Part shown: positions 24,101 through 35,036 of the stretch, piece after piece
Layout: every line of letters starts with the position of its first letter
Position numbering within the stretch: the stretch's first letter is position 1
Origin: Vitrella brassicaformis
Taxonomy: Eukaryota > Sar > Vitrellaceae
Direction: 5' to 3'
Assembly: GCA_001179505.1 (NCBI GenBank)
Contig: CDMY01000466.1
Coordinates: 110,127-174,126 of the forward strand
DNA: 64,000 nucleotides
Made by a program: the position numbers and the translations under genes
Notes under the pieces: model-generated
The model's input: the letters and a program-made list of their open reading frames with translations, nothing else
The model's database searches: none
What the model was told of the DNA's origin: nothing

Positions 24101-24281
24101 GAGAGAGGCGGGGGGTGCAGATCGGCTGAGAGGGAGGACGCATGACAGTGAGAGTGGGACTGGCGGTGGGGTTGATGGTGGGGTGGGCAAGAGGGAGAGG
24201 AGGCGGCGAAGGGAGCGGCACAAGTGGGATGCCGATGACAGGACGCTGGGCAACATGAAGGTAGCGAGGAAGGTCTTCTAG
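21199..24281 (+). CDS. Helical-repeat organelle-type protein (heptatricopeptide-like)
   Basis: The likely ATG at 21199 starts a basic N-terminus (MKERCGHRFLCRPLTWPLQR) typical of mitochondrial targeting. The body is tandem helix pairs of roughly 36-40 residues: LSPKEMTAFLSALVAI, YSLGQMADVLYAYGKLG, FTPQQLVCVVESMAALN, LTLDELSVLLHSYASL, LPPATLALLIGGAVRCGI, MRPQSLLLILSSIRRH. The pattern L-x-x-x-x-L-x-x-x-L-x-A-x-x-x-x fits the heptatricopeptide/FASTK-like repeats of the large RAP-protein family in Apicomplexa and their algal relatives, which bind organellar RNA. Introns lie about 21816-21904, 22064-22129, 22202-22250, 22695-22773, 22857-22934, 23394-23450 and 23609-23689. The C-terminus is low complexity and strongly basic (KRERRRRRERHKW) and ends at TAG 24279-24281. 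I see no RAP domain. Confidence 0.68.
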
Positions 24282-24711
24282 ACAGGTCTGTTGCTTGAAA
24301 GACGCTGTCTGCGTATTCTATCCTTTTCACAAATTGAGCCGCGTTAACGCGTTCATTCAGTCGGACTGAATGGACGCCTTAGCGCTGCTCAGTTCGTGAA
24401 GAGAGTAGATCTACGTTCCTGGCACACCGTGACGATCTGTGAGTCAGTCAGTGGCTTCACACAGCCATTTGGAATGCGTTCAGTCGCCCCTTCCTGTCCA
24501 TACCCTTTTTGCGATCGCGAGCTGGGGAATGCGATGGCTTCTGTGGCATTTTGTCACTTGTGTGTTGGGTGCATGTGCTCACAAGCAGCCTGCGCGTCTT
24601 GCCTTTCATCCTCCCGTCAAGCTTGACACAGCCGGCAGATCTGCGGCGCTCCAGGGGCATCGCGCATCCGTGACACACCGCACCGCCAGACGGCGCAGAT
24701 CCACCGCCAAC
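24282..24711. promoter_or_regulatory. Intergenic region with two adjacent perfect palindromes
   Basis: This is the promoter region of the TDP2 gene. A 12-bp perfect palindrome CGCGTTAACGCG lies at 24340-24351. Two bases later a 19-bp inverted repeat, CATTCAGTC-G-GACTGAATG, occupies 24354-24372. Both are shaped like binding sites for dimeric regulators. No coding signal is seen. Confidence 0.55.
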
Positions 24712-26876
24712 ATGGACGATCAAATGGAGGAGGTAAGCGCCACGGGGCGAATCCACTGAGTGCTCATCGGTGTTCTGTGTTCTGTGTTCTGTGTGGTGTT
24801 TCAGTACCGCAAGCGGCAGCGTGAGCAGTACCAAAAGCGGCAGCAGGACGGCACCGAACAGACGGAGGCTCCTGCTGGTGAGGCCGCCAAGGCACCCAAA
24901 GCGCCGCGCAAAGATGCGGACGAGACGGCCGGTGCTGCAGATGAGAAGGGCAACAGCGGCCAGGTGTCTGCGGCTGCTGCAGCGGATTTGGTGGAGGCAA
25001 GTGTGCAGGATGCTGGTGCTGCATCGTCGTCGGCTGGCGCATCTGCGGGGACAGGGGCGAGCCCGCCCTCCGGGTCGCTGAAACTGGTCACCTGGTATGT
25101 GCGACAGAGGGGAGGGAGGGGAAGGAGGGAGCAGTGTGCTTTGCGTATCCTTTATGGTGTTGGTCTGTACGTGTGTGTGTGGTTTGTTTGCAGGAATGTG
25201 GATGGTTTGGATGAGGGTCAGATCCAGCTGCGGCACACGGCACTGGCCGACTGGATCAAGACTCACAAACCCGACATCGTCTACCTACAGGAAGTCGTCT
25301 ACCCGACGCTGGTGCGATACACAAACACACACACGAGAGGCACGCACACTCATCATGTGTTGACGCATCCGTGTGTTGGTGGCCATGTGTGTGAGCATCC
25401 CTCTCCCTCTCTGCTTTGTGGCTGCAGAGGATTTTGCGCAAGCACCTGACATCGACGTACGACATCATCATACCCACAAACCCACGGTGAGCGACCACCG
25501 ACTCATCCTTCCAGGCTGAGCGAGCAAGCTGTGTGTTTTGCTCCCTCTCTGTGTCGGTCAGGCCCGACCCGTCCGATATGGAGAGCCTCACGCGCGGCAT
25601 TCCGTGTGCCTACTTCTGCGCCGTACTGCTCAACAAACAGTCCATCCAAGCATGCGGTGAGCCTGCACGCCCACATACATGCAATGGACTGACACTGTGG
25701 TGACCCCTCCCCTCCCTCTCCTTGCTTTAGGTGCCCCTGACAGCAAATGGTACCCCCAGAGCTGCATGATGCGGTCGGTACAGCACACGACACATCACAC
25801 CACACATCACACACAACACAGCACAAGACGACGTGGTCTAGTGCCGATGCACCACACGCACGGTTCGTTCATGTGTGTCATGGTCACATCGATCAGCCAT
25901 TTGTTGAGTATTCGGGCTCGGCCGACAGCCGCTAGTGCGAAAGATGCAGAGGTACGGAGACGGAAGCAGCGAGGAGCCGACCAACAGACGTATACCGATC
26001 ACCTCACTGCGTGTATCGTCCGTGTGTGCAGTTGTTGTTGGGCACGAGCCACCTGGAGAGCACGGCGGAATAGTAAGGCGAGATGGGCGCTGACGGCCTC
26101 ATGTATGGGTCTGCATGCTTGGGTCTCTTTCATGTCAAACGATGCAGCAAGAACGAGCGTGTGAACCAGCTGTCGATCGTCGCCACCAACATGGAGGGGT
26201 GGGTGCGGGGCGGGGCGGGGCGACGAAACATCAAACAGCAAACACACATTTGTGTCTGTAAGTGCGTTCATTCAGTTGGCTGAGCGATCCCGACACGCCA
26301 AGTGTGTGTACCGTCATTGTGGGTGGCGACCTCAACCTACGAGACCCCGAAGTCAAAGCCGCAGGTAACACACCACACCCAGTCACATGTCCAGTGGCAT
26401 CCCCGAGTCCTCGTGTGTGTCTATGTGGTGTGTGTAGGTGTGCCGTCGCACATCCGTGACGTGTGGGAGTTGCTGGGCAAGCCCGACAGCTGCCGATACA
26501 CGTGGGACATGGCGGCCAACGACAACCTCGTCATGCAGGGCGGCGGCAAACCTCGGTCAGGAGCTTGACGCACTCGTGACCACTAAATGAGAACGCACCA
26601 CAGCATCTCTCTCTGCCTGTCTTCAGTTGTCGCTTCGACCGTCTGTTCATCGGCCAGCGGCCGCAGGGCAGCGCATCGCCGCCGTCAGGCCGTTATCGGT
26701 GGGTGCCGCAGTCGATAGAGATGGTGGGCACCGACCGCCTGTCGAGCTGCGGGCGGTTCATCTCTGACCACTTCGGGCTGCTGGTGAAGCTGGAGTTGGC
26801 TGTGCCCACTGAGGGGGGTGAGGGAGGCGGCAGCAAGGGGCAGAAGGCGAAAGCCAAGGCCAAGAAGGGCAAATAG
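24712..26876 (+). CDS. TDP2: Tyrosyl-DNA phosphodiesterase 2 (TDP2/TTRAP-like)
   Basis: ATG at 24712 (MDDQMEE) joins across the first intron to YRKRQREQYQKRQQ and an alanine/lysine-rich N-terminal region. The catalytic endonuclease/exonuclease/phosphatase domain then shows all four family motifs: TWNVDGLDEGQ (intron at about 25095-25194), VYLQEV, TSHLEST, and VGGDLNLRDPEV, plus the closing ISDHFGLLVKLEL. Order and spacing match TDP2, which hydrolyses the 5'-phosphotyrosyl bond left when topoisomerase II is trapped on DNA. The conserved E of LQEV and D of GGDLNLRD would bind the metal, and the H of SDH is the general base or transition-state residue. The protein ends in a lysine-rich tail (GQKAKAKAKKGK) at TAG 26874-26876. 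There are eight or more short introns, several with (TG)n or CA-rich sequence. Confidence 0.85.
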
Positions 26877-27178
26877 ACTAGCCAGCCATGATAGCGTAGG
26901 ACCAGCAGGCAGCAGTAGGTGGGAGTGACGGACGAGCGGACCGCGCTGCATAGCAATGGCTTCTTCCACGTGTAGAATGAAACACTGAAACAGCGCCATG
27001 CTCCGCCGCTACTGAGAAAAATGAGACGGCGAGACGGCGAGAAAAATAGAGACGGAACCCCGCAAACCCAAAAGAGATTTTTTTCCAGTCCGGTTTTCAC
27101 GCCTTCCTTCTGTTTTCAGGAGGAAAGGCCTCTACCAGGCATCCGTGGTACGCCAGAATGGATCCCAATGTGAGACCC

Positions 27179-27609
27179 CTGCCCTTCTGCACCGACGGCA
27201 GCGCGGCTGACGGACATCAACAAGAGCCAACAATCCCCCTGCCGCCGCGCCGCCAGCTGTGGCCTGCATTGGTTCACTTCTCCTGAAGTGCCAGGTACTG
27301 TTCAACTGCCACGCCGAAACGGGAGCCGGTCAGGCAGTGGTTCACGAGAGGGTCTGGAGCAGGTCTGGAGGGCCAAGAGAGCAGCTGTCGGGACCTTCGC
27401 AGTCGCCTCCTCAAAACCTCAAGGTGCACGAGGCGCAGGTCCACCCCACCCAATTGAAGCGCAAGGCCGACAACCACAACGGGGCGGGCGAGGCCAAGAA
27501 GCCCAGGGCGGCCGGCGCGTGAGGTGGAAGGACGGACTTCAGAGGGGACGAGAGGGGGAGGTGGCGGGAACAAAGAGGAATCTTCAGCACTGCGCAGTCC
27601 GGAGGGCAT
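27179..27609 (+). pseudogene. Broken duplicate of the small gene at 27653
   Basis: Two blocks match the downstream copy: 27179-27229 matches 27948-27998, and 27421-27609 matches 28001-28206. About 190 bp of unrelated sequence separates the blocks here, where the downstream copy is continuous. The 3' block still reads QLKRKADNHNGAGEAKKPRA, but the upstream coding part is missing. It is best read as a truncated and interrupted tandem duplicate. Confidence 0.6.
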
Positions 27610-27652
27610 CTGCAATGTGGAAAGCGTCCACCAAGGAAGGGGCCCGTTCGAG

Positions 27653-28066
27653 ATGAGCGATTGCGAGCTGTACCGTCAAACCTCAGGTGGCCGCTGGAGA
27701 AAGAAAAACCAAGAGGAGAGGGAGATGGCAGCGGCTGATGCGACGGCGGTGGCCTACAAGGCCGAGTACGAGGGCAAGAAGGCCTTCAAGGCGGCGATGC
27801 ACCGTCGCGCCGCCCTCAAGAGCGGCCTGCTCATCATCGAGGCCAACGAGGGCGACGCCACGACGTTTTATTGGGTGCGGCTGTGCGAGAGGGGGTCTGG
27901 TGGGTGCCGGGGCCGGCTGATAGAGGAGCGGCTGCTGCAGGTGGACCCCTGCCCTCCTGCGCCGACGGCAGCGCGGCTGGCGGACATCAACAAGAGCCTG
28001 AAGGTGCGCGAGGTGCAGTCGACCGTAGCCGCCCTCTGCCGCAAGTCCCCGGCCCCACCCAACTGA
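27653..28066 (+). CDS. Small basic protein of unknown function
   Basis: ATG at 27653 gives MSDCELYRQTSGGRWRKKNQ, then a charged helical region (TAVAYKAEYEGKKAFKAAMH) and a compact segment LLIIEANEGDATTFYWVRLC. The open frame ends CRKSPAPPN at 28064-28066. A different frame just past that point encodes PTQLKRKAENNNGAGEAKKP, whose equivalent is in frame in the neighbouring broken copy. Relative to that copy, about 34 nt are inserted here before PTQLKRK, so the true C-terminus may be the lysine-rich, nuclear-signal-like tail reached by a splice or lost by a frameshift. No family is recognised. Confidence 0.45.
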   Translation: MSDCELYRQTSGGRWRKKNQEEREMAAADATAVAYKAEYEGKKAFKAAMHRRAALKSGLLIIEANEGDATTFYWVRLCERGSGGCRGRLIEERLLQVDPCPPAPTAARLADINKSLKVREVQSTVAALCRKSPAPPN

Positions 28067-28206
28067 AGCGCAAGGCCGAGAACAACAACGGGGCGGGCGA
28101 GGCCAAGAAGCCCAGGGCGGCCGGCGCGTGAGGTGGCGGGATGGACTTCAGAGGGGACGAGAGGGGGAGGCGGCGGGAAGAGGAATCTTTAGCACTGTGC
28201 AGAACA

Positions 28207-28777
28207 CGACGCCGCCTTCCCCAGGGACGGGACAAGTCGGAGGACACGACAGGCGGGCGGGGGATACATGTGTACAATAGCCAGCCGTGTGGCTGCCTGT
28301 GTTCCGTTGCGTGTGTGAGGACGGACGGCATAGACAAGCCGTGGGAGTGCGAGTGCGCTGGGCGCATTGCATTGCTGCCTACGTTTTATATCTGCAGGAG
28401 TGTTGTGTTGTTTCATCAAAGCGCATGAGACTCAGAAGGGCAGCGAGACACCATCGAGTGAGCCAGTGCGTTGGACGCATACATACGTGACGCCATATAT
28501 AATAAAAGGGGGTCTGGTCCACACGAGTGTCTACGCACAGTTGCGTAGGCGGCAGACAGACATAAACACACCCATGACAAACGCACGCAGCACAAACTGA
28601 CTGACAGACAGGCACACAGACAGCTGCGCCGTCTATTCCTTGCCACCACACACACATGGTCTATCTATGTCTGTGCAGCTAGCTATACAGCAACCCTCAA
28701 CCAGCAGCTACATACATGCCATACCATACATCGCCCACCACTGCACACAGCCCAGGCATAACCACACACGACAGTGG
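28207..28777. other. Region without a supported gene
   Basis: Convergent intergenic sequence between the small duplicated gene and the transporter's stop codon. It is rich in CA and pyrimidine runs. I see no exon or structured repeat. Confidence 0.4.
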
Positions 28778-31341
28778 TCAACGCGTCCTCTCAGGTGTCC
28801 GTTCATCTCTCTCACTCACCCCCTCCCCCTCCCCAGCCCCCCCTCCCTCACCCTCTGCTACCCACTGCCCATCATCTCCCCCCTCGTCGAAAGGCCTGTC
28901 GTATCTACTGAGACGCATCTCGATGTCCGTCTCACCGGCAAGACCGCCCACCTCGCCAACGTCGGACTCGTCAAGCACCTTTGGGCGGCATGTGGGGCAG
29001 GTCTGCTCGTTGATGGACAGCTGGATGCCCAGATGAGCGCTCGGGTGCCGACGGTAACTCTCTTCAACCTGATATACCCATCCACACCACACACATGACA
29101 TGGGGCAACCAACCATGCATCCTCATCCCCCCCTTGTGTGTATGGCGCAGGCATCGCATCACGCAGGCACCTGTGCGACGGTGTCGAATGGTTCCCTGTG
29201 CAGTGTGTCGGGTATGCCCAGCAGCAGCAGCACCGCCACACCACCGATAGACCCGAATATCACCAGCGGCAGGGAGGGAAACAGCCACTGACCCAACACA
29301 ATGATGAAGGGCACCACACACCCCGCTGCATGGCCAGAGAGGCTGGCTGCCCCCACGGCAGCGTTGCGGACCGATGTGGGGAAGAGCTCAGCAGTGTAGA
29401 GGTACACTACCGCCAACGCTGCTGCGGCAAACGTCCTGCGACACACATCACATCCGATCAACACACACAAATGGATGCAATCAACGGACAGACGCATCGA
29501 CCCTGTGTGTTTCTCTTTTTTGTCAGTCAGTTACCTGGCGGCGACGGCCGCTCCAGCGAGGAATGGTCCTCTGGGTATGAAGGGGGTGCAGAAGAAGATT
29601 AGAGATGCGATGGTGAGTGAGAAGGACACCACGCCCTTCCGCCCGATGCCGGGGATGTCACTCACACGACATGACGTGAAGTTGGCCACACTCTGAAAAC
29701 CAACACCGACAGACAGGCGTATGTGCGGGTCCTTGTGCCCCTCGTCCTAGCTATCATATCATATCATATCATATTTGTGTGTGTGTGTACCTCGATGAGT
29801 CCAGCAATTGCGATGGCGGCATAGATGTTGCCCCCTAGCTGGCCGATAGCCAGCGTCGGCCCATAGTAGCCTATGCCACAGGCGAACCACACCCACAGCT
29901 TGACCCCCGCCCACTCTCTGAGCGGCGTCACGAGCACCAGGCTGCTCATCTCCGCCGGCAGGACGCCCTTGCCCGCCTCTCTCGCCTCCTCCGCACCCCC
30001 CAGCTGCTCCAACACTTCTGCCGTCACCTCGGGCGGGAATATCCGCCTGTTCTGCGCCGCCATGTGCTTGAGAGCCAGGAGGGCGTTGTCATAGTCCCTC
30101 TGCGACATGAGCCATCGGGGTCCCTCGTGCATGATGGGGGAGAGCCACGCCGCGTAGGTGATCCAGAATCCTGGGAGTGCGATAACGAGCGACAGAAGCC
30201 GCCAGGAGAAGATGGTGGATGCGATAAGGGCTAATGAGCAGATGCCCAAAGCAAAGGCCACCGATCCGACGGCAGCGGGCAGAAAGCGATGCCTCTCAGC
30301 AACGATCTCCTCACTGCAGTAGGGAAACAGACACACACAAAGGGGATATGATCCTGAATCTCGGTGTGCCTGTGATCCGTTCGGTTCGCTTACACGTGCA
30401 CAAAGATGACGAGCATGGCGCCACACCCCCCAAAGGCAGTCAAGAATCTGGCGAAGGCGTACATGGCCGGCGAGGCGGCGAATGCACACGTGACAGCAAA
30501 CAGCTGACACACGGTGCTCCCGAGGGCGAATGCCGTGTGCCTCCCGAATGTGTCGGAGAGGATGCCGAAGGTGAAGACGCCCAGGCAGAAACCCACAAAG
30601 TAAAAGGCGTTGATGGTCGACACGGAGAAGAACGTCTCCTTGCAGGCCAAGTCAAATGTGGACACGACGGAAAGCCACGAACTCGAATACCTGCACACAA
30701 TACACAAGCAATCAGACAGACAGAGGTAGGTGCTGTGTTCCGGTGTGTCTGTCTGCTCCTGCATATTTTCAGATCGATGCATCCTCTGCTTACACGTAAG
30801 GCGTGCTGCAGTCCCATGGAGGCAGCCGCTTGCTCGCATCGCACTCAGGCACCACCGTGGCGTTCGTCGCGTTGCTGCTTGATGAGTCATTCCTCGAAAC
30901 GTCGTCAATCAGCCCCCTTACTCGTAACCTCTCCACAGCCGTCCTCATCTCCCATTCGCCCGTCGTCTGATTACTCCCGCCGCCGCCTCCCTCTGCTGCC
31001 GTGACATTCGCAGGTCCCTCCGTCACGTTGGGCGGTGCTGGCGGCAACGTCGGGCTGACAGGCAGTGGCGCAACGGGGGCTGGCGACGGGGCGATGACTG
31101 AGCAGTCAGGATATCGCGGTACGTCTTGTGTGGTGAATGTGAGCAGGACGGTGAGAGCGCCGATATAGCTCCACATGATGCAGGAGAGGAAGTAGAGGAC
31201 GTTCCGCTGGTACTTGCCCCATGAGCCAACCGCCTCCTCCAGCTCCTCAAATGATTGATATGGGGCGCCGGCTGTGTTAGGACGGGGGGAAGGCGCCGCA
31301 CCAGGTACAGGAACGTGGTCCTCAGGTCTGTTGATGCGCAT
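28778..31341 (-). CDS. SLC22-type (organic cation/anion transporter-like) MFS transporter
   Basis: ATG at 31339-31341 (MRINRPEDHVPVPG). The first membrane helix (LYFLSCIMWSYIGALTVLL) is followed by a large extracellular loop rich in N-glycosylation sites and proline, as in SLC22 proteins. The second exon has the loop 2-3 signature GILSDTFGRHTAFALG. Then come the GPRWLMSQ motif after helix 6 (the family's P-E-S-P-R-W-L), a cytosolic loop, and AELFPTSVRNAAVG (the E-L-Y-P-T-x-x-R-N motif of helix 11). Exons are separated by introns at about 30660-30805, 30315-30395, 29695-29790, 29435-29535 and 29045-29155. The C-terminal tail is acidic and glutamate/glycine-rich and ends near 28778. Substrates are probably organic ions or zwitterions, and the location is probably plasma membrane. 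Confidence 0.78.
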
Positions 31342-31630
31342 ATCAGCAGCTCCGACAGACGCAAGGAGAGACTATGAACTCGGATGGAGCAGCTTCACCA
31401 ATGTTTGCCCGGCATATGCGTCTGCCGACTCATTGGCAGCGATGGAAGGCCTCCGGCCTGAATCCCCTTCCAAGCCTCCTCGGCGCTCTCTGCGAGCTTC
31501 CTTAAAACGAGGGATGAAACTTGGACTTCGACCAGCCAGGCACCGTAGAGATTGACAACCGACAAGACAACACCTCGGCCCTGAGCCCTCAACTATTCGT
31601 CAGCACAAAGCCCACGGCCTTCGCTGAAGC
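31342..31630. promoter_or_regulatory. Shared region between divergent starts (289 bp)
   Basis: This separates the SLC22-type gene (-) from the proline-rich gene (+) and must carry both promoters. No TATA box or known element is obvious. Confidence 0.4.
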
Positions 31631-34600
31631 ATGGAGCCACTCTTCCCCGACGCCGCTGACCGCGAGAGGCTGCTCAGCCCGCCATCATCCTTCCCTCGAC
31701 GGAACACGCGACGGCCGACATTTGATGAAATGATGGAGAGAATGGACGGATCCAGTGGAGATGAAGTCAAATGGGGGAGCCCACCCGTGGGGCATGCAGC
31801 TGATCAACCGTCCTCAGTCCGACACGTTCGCCGCTACCCTGATGCAGCCGACGGCCACGATGACGATCACGTGGATTTCAACACCCTTATGTCAGCTGTT
31901 GGGACGTCTGCGTCGGTCAAGTTTCATGATTCGATGCGGAGTGACGACGGTGAGGGGAGGATCTTCGATAGGGGCAGGTGGGTGTTCCCTGAGAGAAGAA
32001 GGAAGACGGCCGTGAGGCGGGATGAGCGGGACGGTGGGAGGGTGCGGCCACCATCGGGCCTTTTGGATAACCAGTCGCCGCTTGTGGGGGTAAGTGAACA
32101 GACCCACGGACGAACAGGGCTGGCTCCCCACGAGGTTGATGTGGATATCTGTGTGGTTGTGGTGGCTCCAGAGGCTCGAGGAGGTGGTACAGCTGCTTGC
32201 TGTTCTAGCCAACGCCCAGAATCTGCTCAACAACATTCAGCTGAGACACAGACTCCAAGGATCATCGCCTTCTCCAGCAAGGGAGCCAGCACCACCATCC
32301 CCCTTGCCGTCGCCCCCACGGCACGCGCAGGCCGTCCAGGCGGACATGAAGGGAGACACGTTACGGAAAGGGACCAGGAAGGGCGGCGCGGCGCTGTCTC
32401 CCATACCGTCGTTCGGCACCCTGCCGAGCATGCAGCAGGGCCCACCTGCTGGTCCAAGTGTCAGCCCCGTCTTTGAGGCGTCTCAGGCGTCGCCTTCCCG
32501 GCCGCCGTCGCCCCTCACCCACTCGCCGCCTTCTCCCCACATTAACGAAGAGGAGCTGGCTGTGCGTGTAGCCAGCGTGATGCACAAGTTTTGTGAGCAG
32601 TTCAACACGTATGCCAAGGAGATAGAGGAGAGGATACGGCTGCTGGACGCTGCTTCCAGGGAGAGGGAGACCAGAGCACGGCATAGGAGACGCAACAGAG
32701 GCGATGAGGGCCGCCAGCCGTCATCCAGCGAGGCGTCGACACCGAGACGGCCGCAGCCTCCCCAACCGCAGGCACAGGCACAGCAGCTGCCGTCCGCCCC
32801 GCCCCCTCTGTTGGAAGCACCGCCCGAGGGCCCACCTGAGCTGAAAAAGAAGCCACCAGAAGACAAGAAAGAGAAGAAGGAGAAGGGCAAAGAGGGAGAG
32901 AGTAGAGAGAGCATCCCCCAGCTGTCTGCCGACGCCAAGGCGATCATCCAAGCCATATTGTCGCGGAACGGGAGGGAGCCTGACGAGGTCGACAAGGCAC
33001 TGCAGAGGGTGATGGCTTCCATGGCCACGGGGGTACACAGCGCCCCGGACATGCACACGAGGTGAGATGATGGATGGGCCACGCTGCGAGAACAGACTCG
33101 CTTATGCGATCTTGGTTTGTCATCAGCATGTCTCGCCCATGCTCGCCTGCCTCGGCTGCTGGGAACACTCAGGCCAGCTGGTCGCAAATCGCACAGGTAA
33201 GGCTTGTCCGCATACACGACCACGAAATGCAATATCTATGTATCTGTTCGCTTGGTCGGCTGGCTGGCTGGCTGGCTGGCTGCAGCAACGCCCCGTGAGT
33301 CCCTTCAGCGTGCCTGTGGCCCCCTCCACCCCTCCGCACGCAAATGGCGTCATGCCCGTCGAAACATTCAAGGTAAACGGCACCTTGTCTCATCGATCCC
33401 TCACCTCAGACCATTCATGTCGCCCTCCCTCTCTGTTTGTCATCTGTTCAGCGTCAAGTGTCGAGTGTGTGGACTGATTCGTCCGCCTCTCCCTCACCCC
33501 ATCCCCCCCGCCCTCCAAGTGCAGCCATGGCCGTGCCACCAATCCACCCTGCTTACCACTCACACACGCGCCACGGACATGAGGATGTGAGGATGAGACA
33601 GCCACCGCCGATGGCCCACAGCCAATATCCTTACCCACGGCCTGAGCCTGTGGACACCAACCGTGTGCTGGAGGACGGACATATGAGGAGAAGCCATGAG
33701 AGGGAACCCAGGGAGCCGCCTCTCCCCCCACGGCAGTCCGCCATGTCTTCTCGGCGATCCTTTGTGCCGCAGGACGGCGCTCTGTGGGCGGCATATAACC
33801 CCAATCAGGCGAGACGGCAGTCGCCACACAGCTATCAAGAGGGGGAGAGGCTCCAGTCGCCCTCTCCACCCACATCACGAGCTCGTCCATCGGTGGCGTA
33901 CTCGACAATCCCCACCCCTGCTTCTGCTCCGTCCCCCCCTGTCCGCATGGGTCACGCTATTCCGCCTGCAGTGCTCCCCCAAGACGAGTACTATTCACGG
34001 TTCCCCTCTGCTTTGCTCGAGAGTGGCCTGCCCAGCTCCTCAGTGCCGCAGCTTGGGGGAGGGGGGCCGTCCAGCCCGCAGCCTCCCCGCTTTTCTATCG
34101 ACTCTTCGTTCAGCCCAAGACACTCCCTCGCTCAGCAAGAGACATCCGGCAGCAGGTACTTCTCCGCCATGCCGCGCTATTCCGTGTCGCCCGACAGCAG
34201 CGTCAACAGGATGTCGATGGCGAGCAGCAACGTGGTGATGATACCCAGCCGTGGGCCACCCCTTCCTGCCGTCCACCAGCAGAGGCCCAGTCTGGAGCCA
34301 CACAGGGCGGGTCGGAGCAGCTTACGAGGGTCTGTGGCGTCGCTCATGGCCCCCATATCCCCCCCTGTCCACCGTCCGTCGATCGCTGTGGCCACGCAGG
34401 TGTCGGACTTCACCGACACTGAAGAGGAGGCGCCTCTCACAGCCAAGGCCAAGATGCCCCCTGTGTCCAAGGGCGGTGGGGCGCCGCCCCCCTCACCCAC
34501 AACGCCCTCACCCTCAGTGTCTCCTCCACCATCACCATCCCCCCCACCAGCAAAGAAGGAGGCAGAGGTTAAGAAGCAGCCAGCCCCTCCCAAGAGACCT

Positions 34601-34678
34601 CCCCCACCAAAGGGCAAACAGGTGGTAGCCAAGAAGAAGGAGGGACAGCCACAGGAAAAGACCGTGAAGGTCACTTAG
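31631..34678 (+). CDS. Proline/serine-rich protein with coiled coil and basic tail, function unknown
   Basis: ATG at 31631 (MEPLFPDAADRERLLSPPSS). Five exons: the first ends at a GTAAGT donor near 32089; the second begins with a coiled coil (LEEVVQLLAVLANAQNLLNN), and a second coiled coil follows (VASVMHKFCEQFNTYAKEIE, about 32560-32640). Long proline-, serine- and glutamine-rich stretches alternate with a lysine block (KKPPEDKKEKKEKGKEGE) and the small helix AKAIIQAILSRNGREPDEVD. The last large exon (33452-34678) is almost entirely disordered and ends in a proline/lysine tail (KRPPPPKGKQVVAKKK) before TAG. No enzymatic domain is visible; a scaffold or cytoskeletal role is only a guess. The tail closely resembles one at 46870-47010. 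Confidence 0.65.
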
Positions 34679-35036
34679 CGCATGTGCAGTAAGTAGGTCA
34701 GTGTGTGGCGTGTCTCGCTAGGTCGAATGTCTGGTGAATGCTGTCATGACTTGAGGCGGTGTTGAGAAGAAAGACTTTTGTATGTGCAGTAAGTCGACTG
34801 CGATGACTTTGGTGTGAATGGAATGTTCACTGGCAGCACGTCGGGCATTAATTGTCCCAGGTAGCTGCCCTGCCTCATGGCGTCCGCACCTGGGTCGCGC
34901 ATTCATCCATAGATAGCTCACATGGTCACTCACAAGATCCACACCGTCACATCACGGCATATTGCTACTATACAAGACGACATGATACCACATGGAACAC
35001 ACACAGAGAGAAAACACACAAGAAGCGCCTCGTTCG
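34679..35036. other. Convergent intergenic region
   Basis: This holds the 3' flanks of the proline-rich gene (+) and the OMA1-like gene (-). No repeat or coding signal is supported. Confidence 0.4.
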
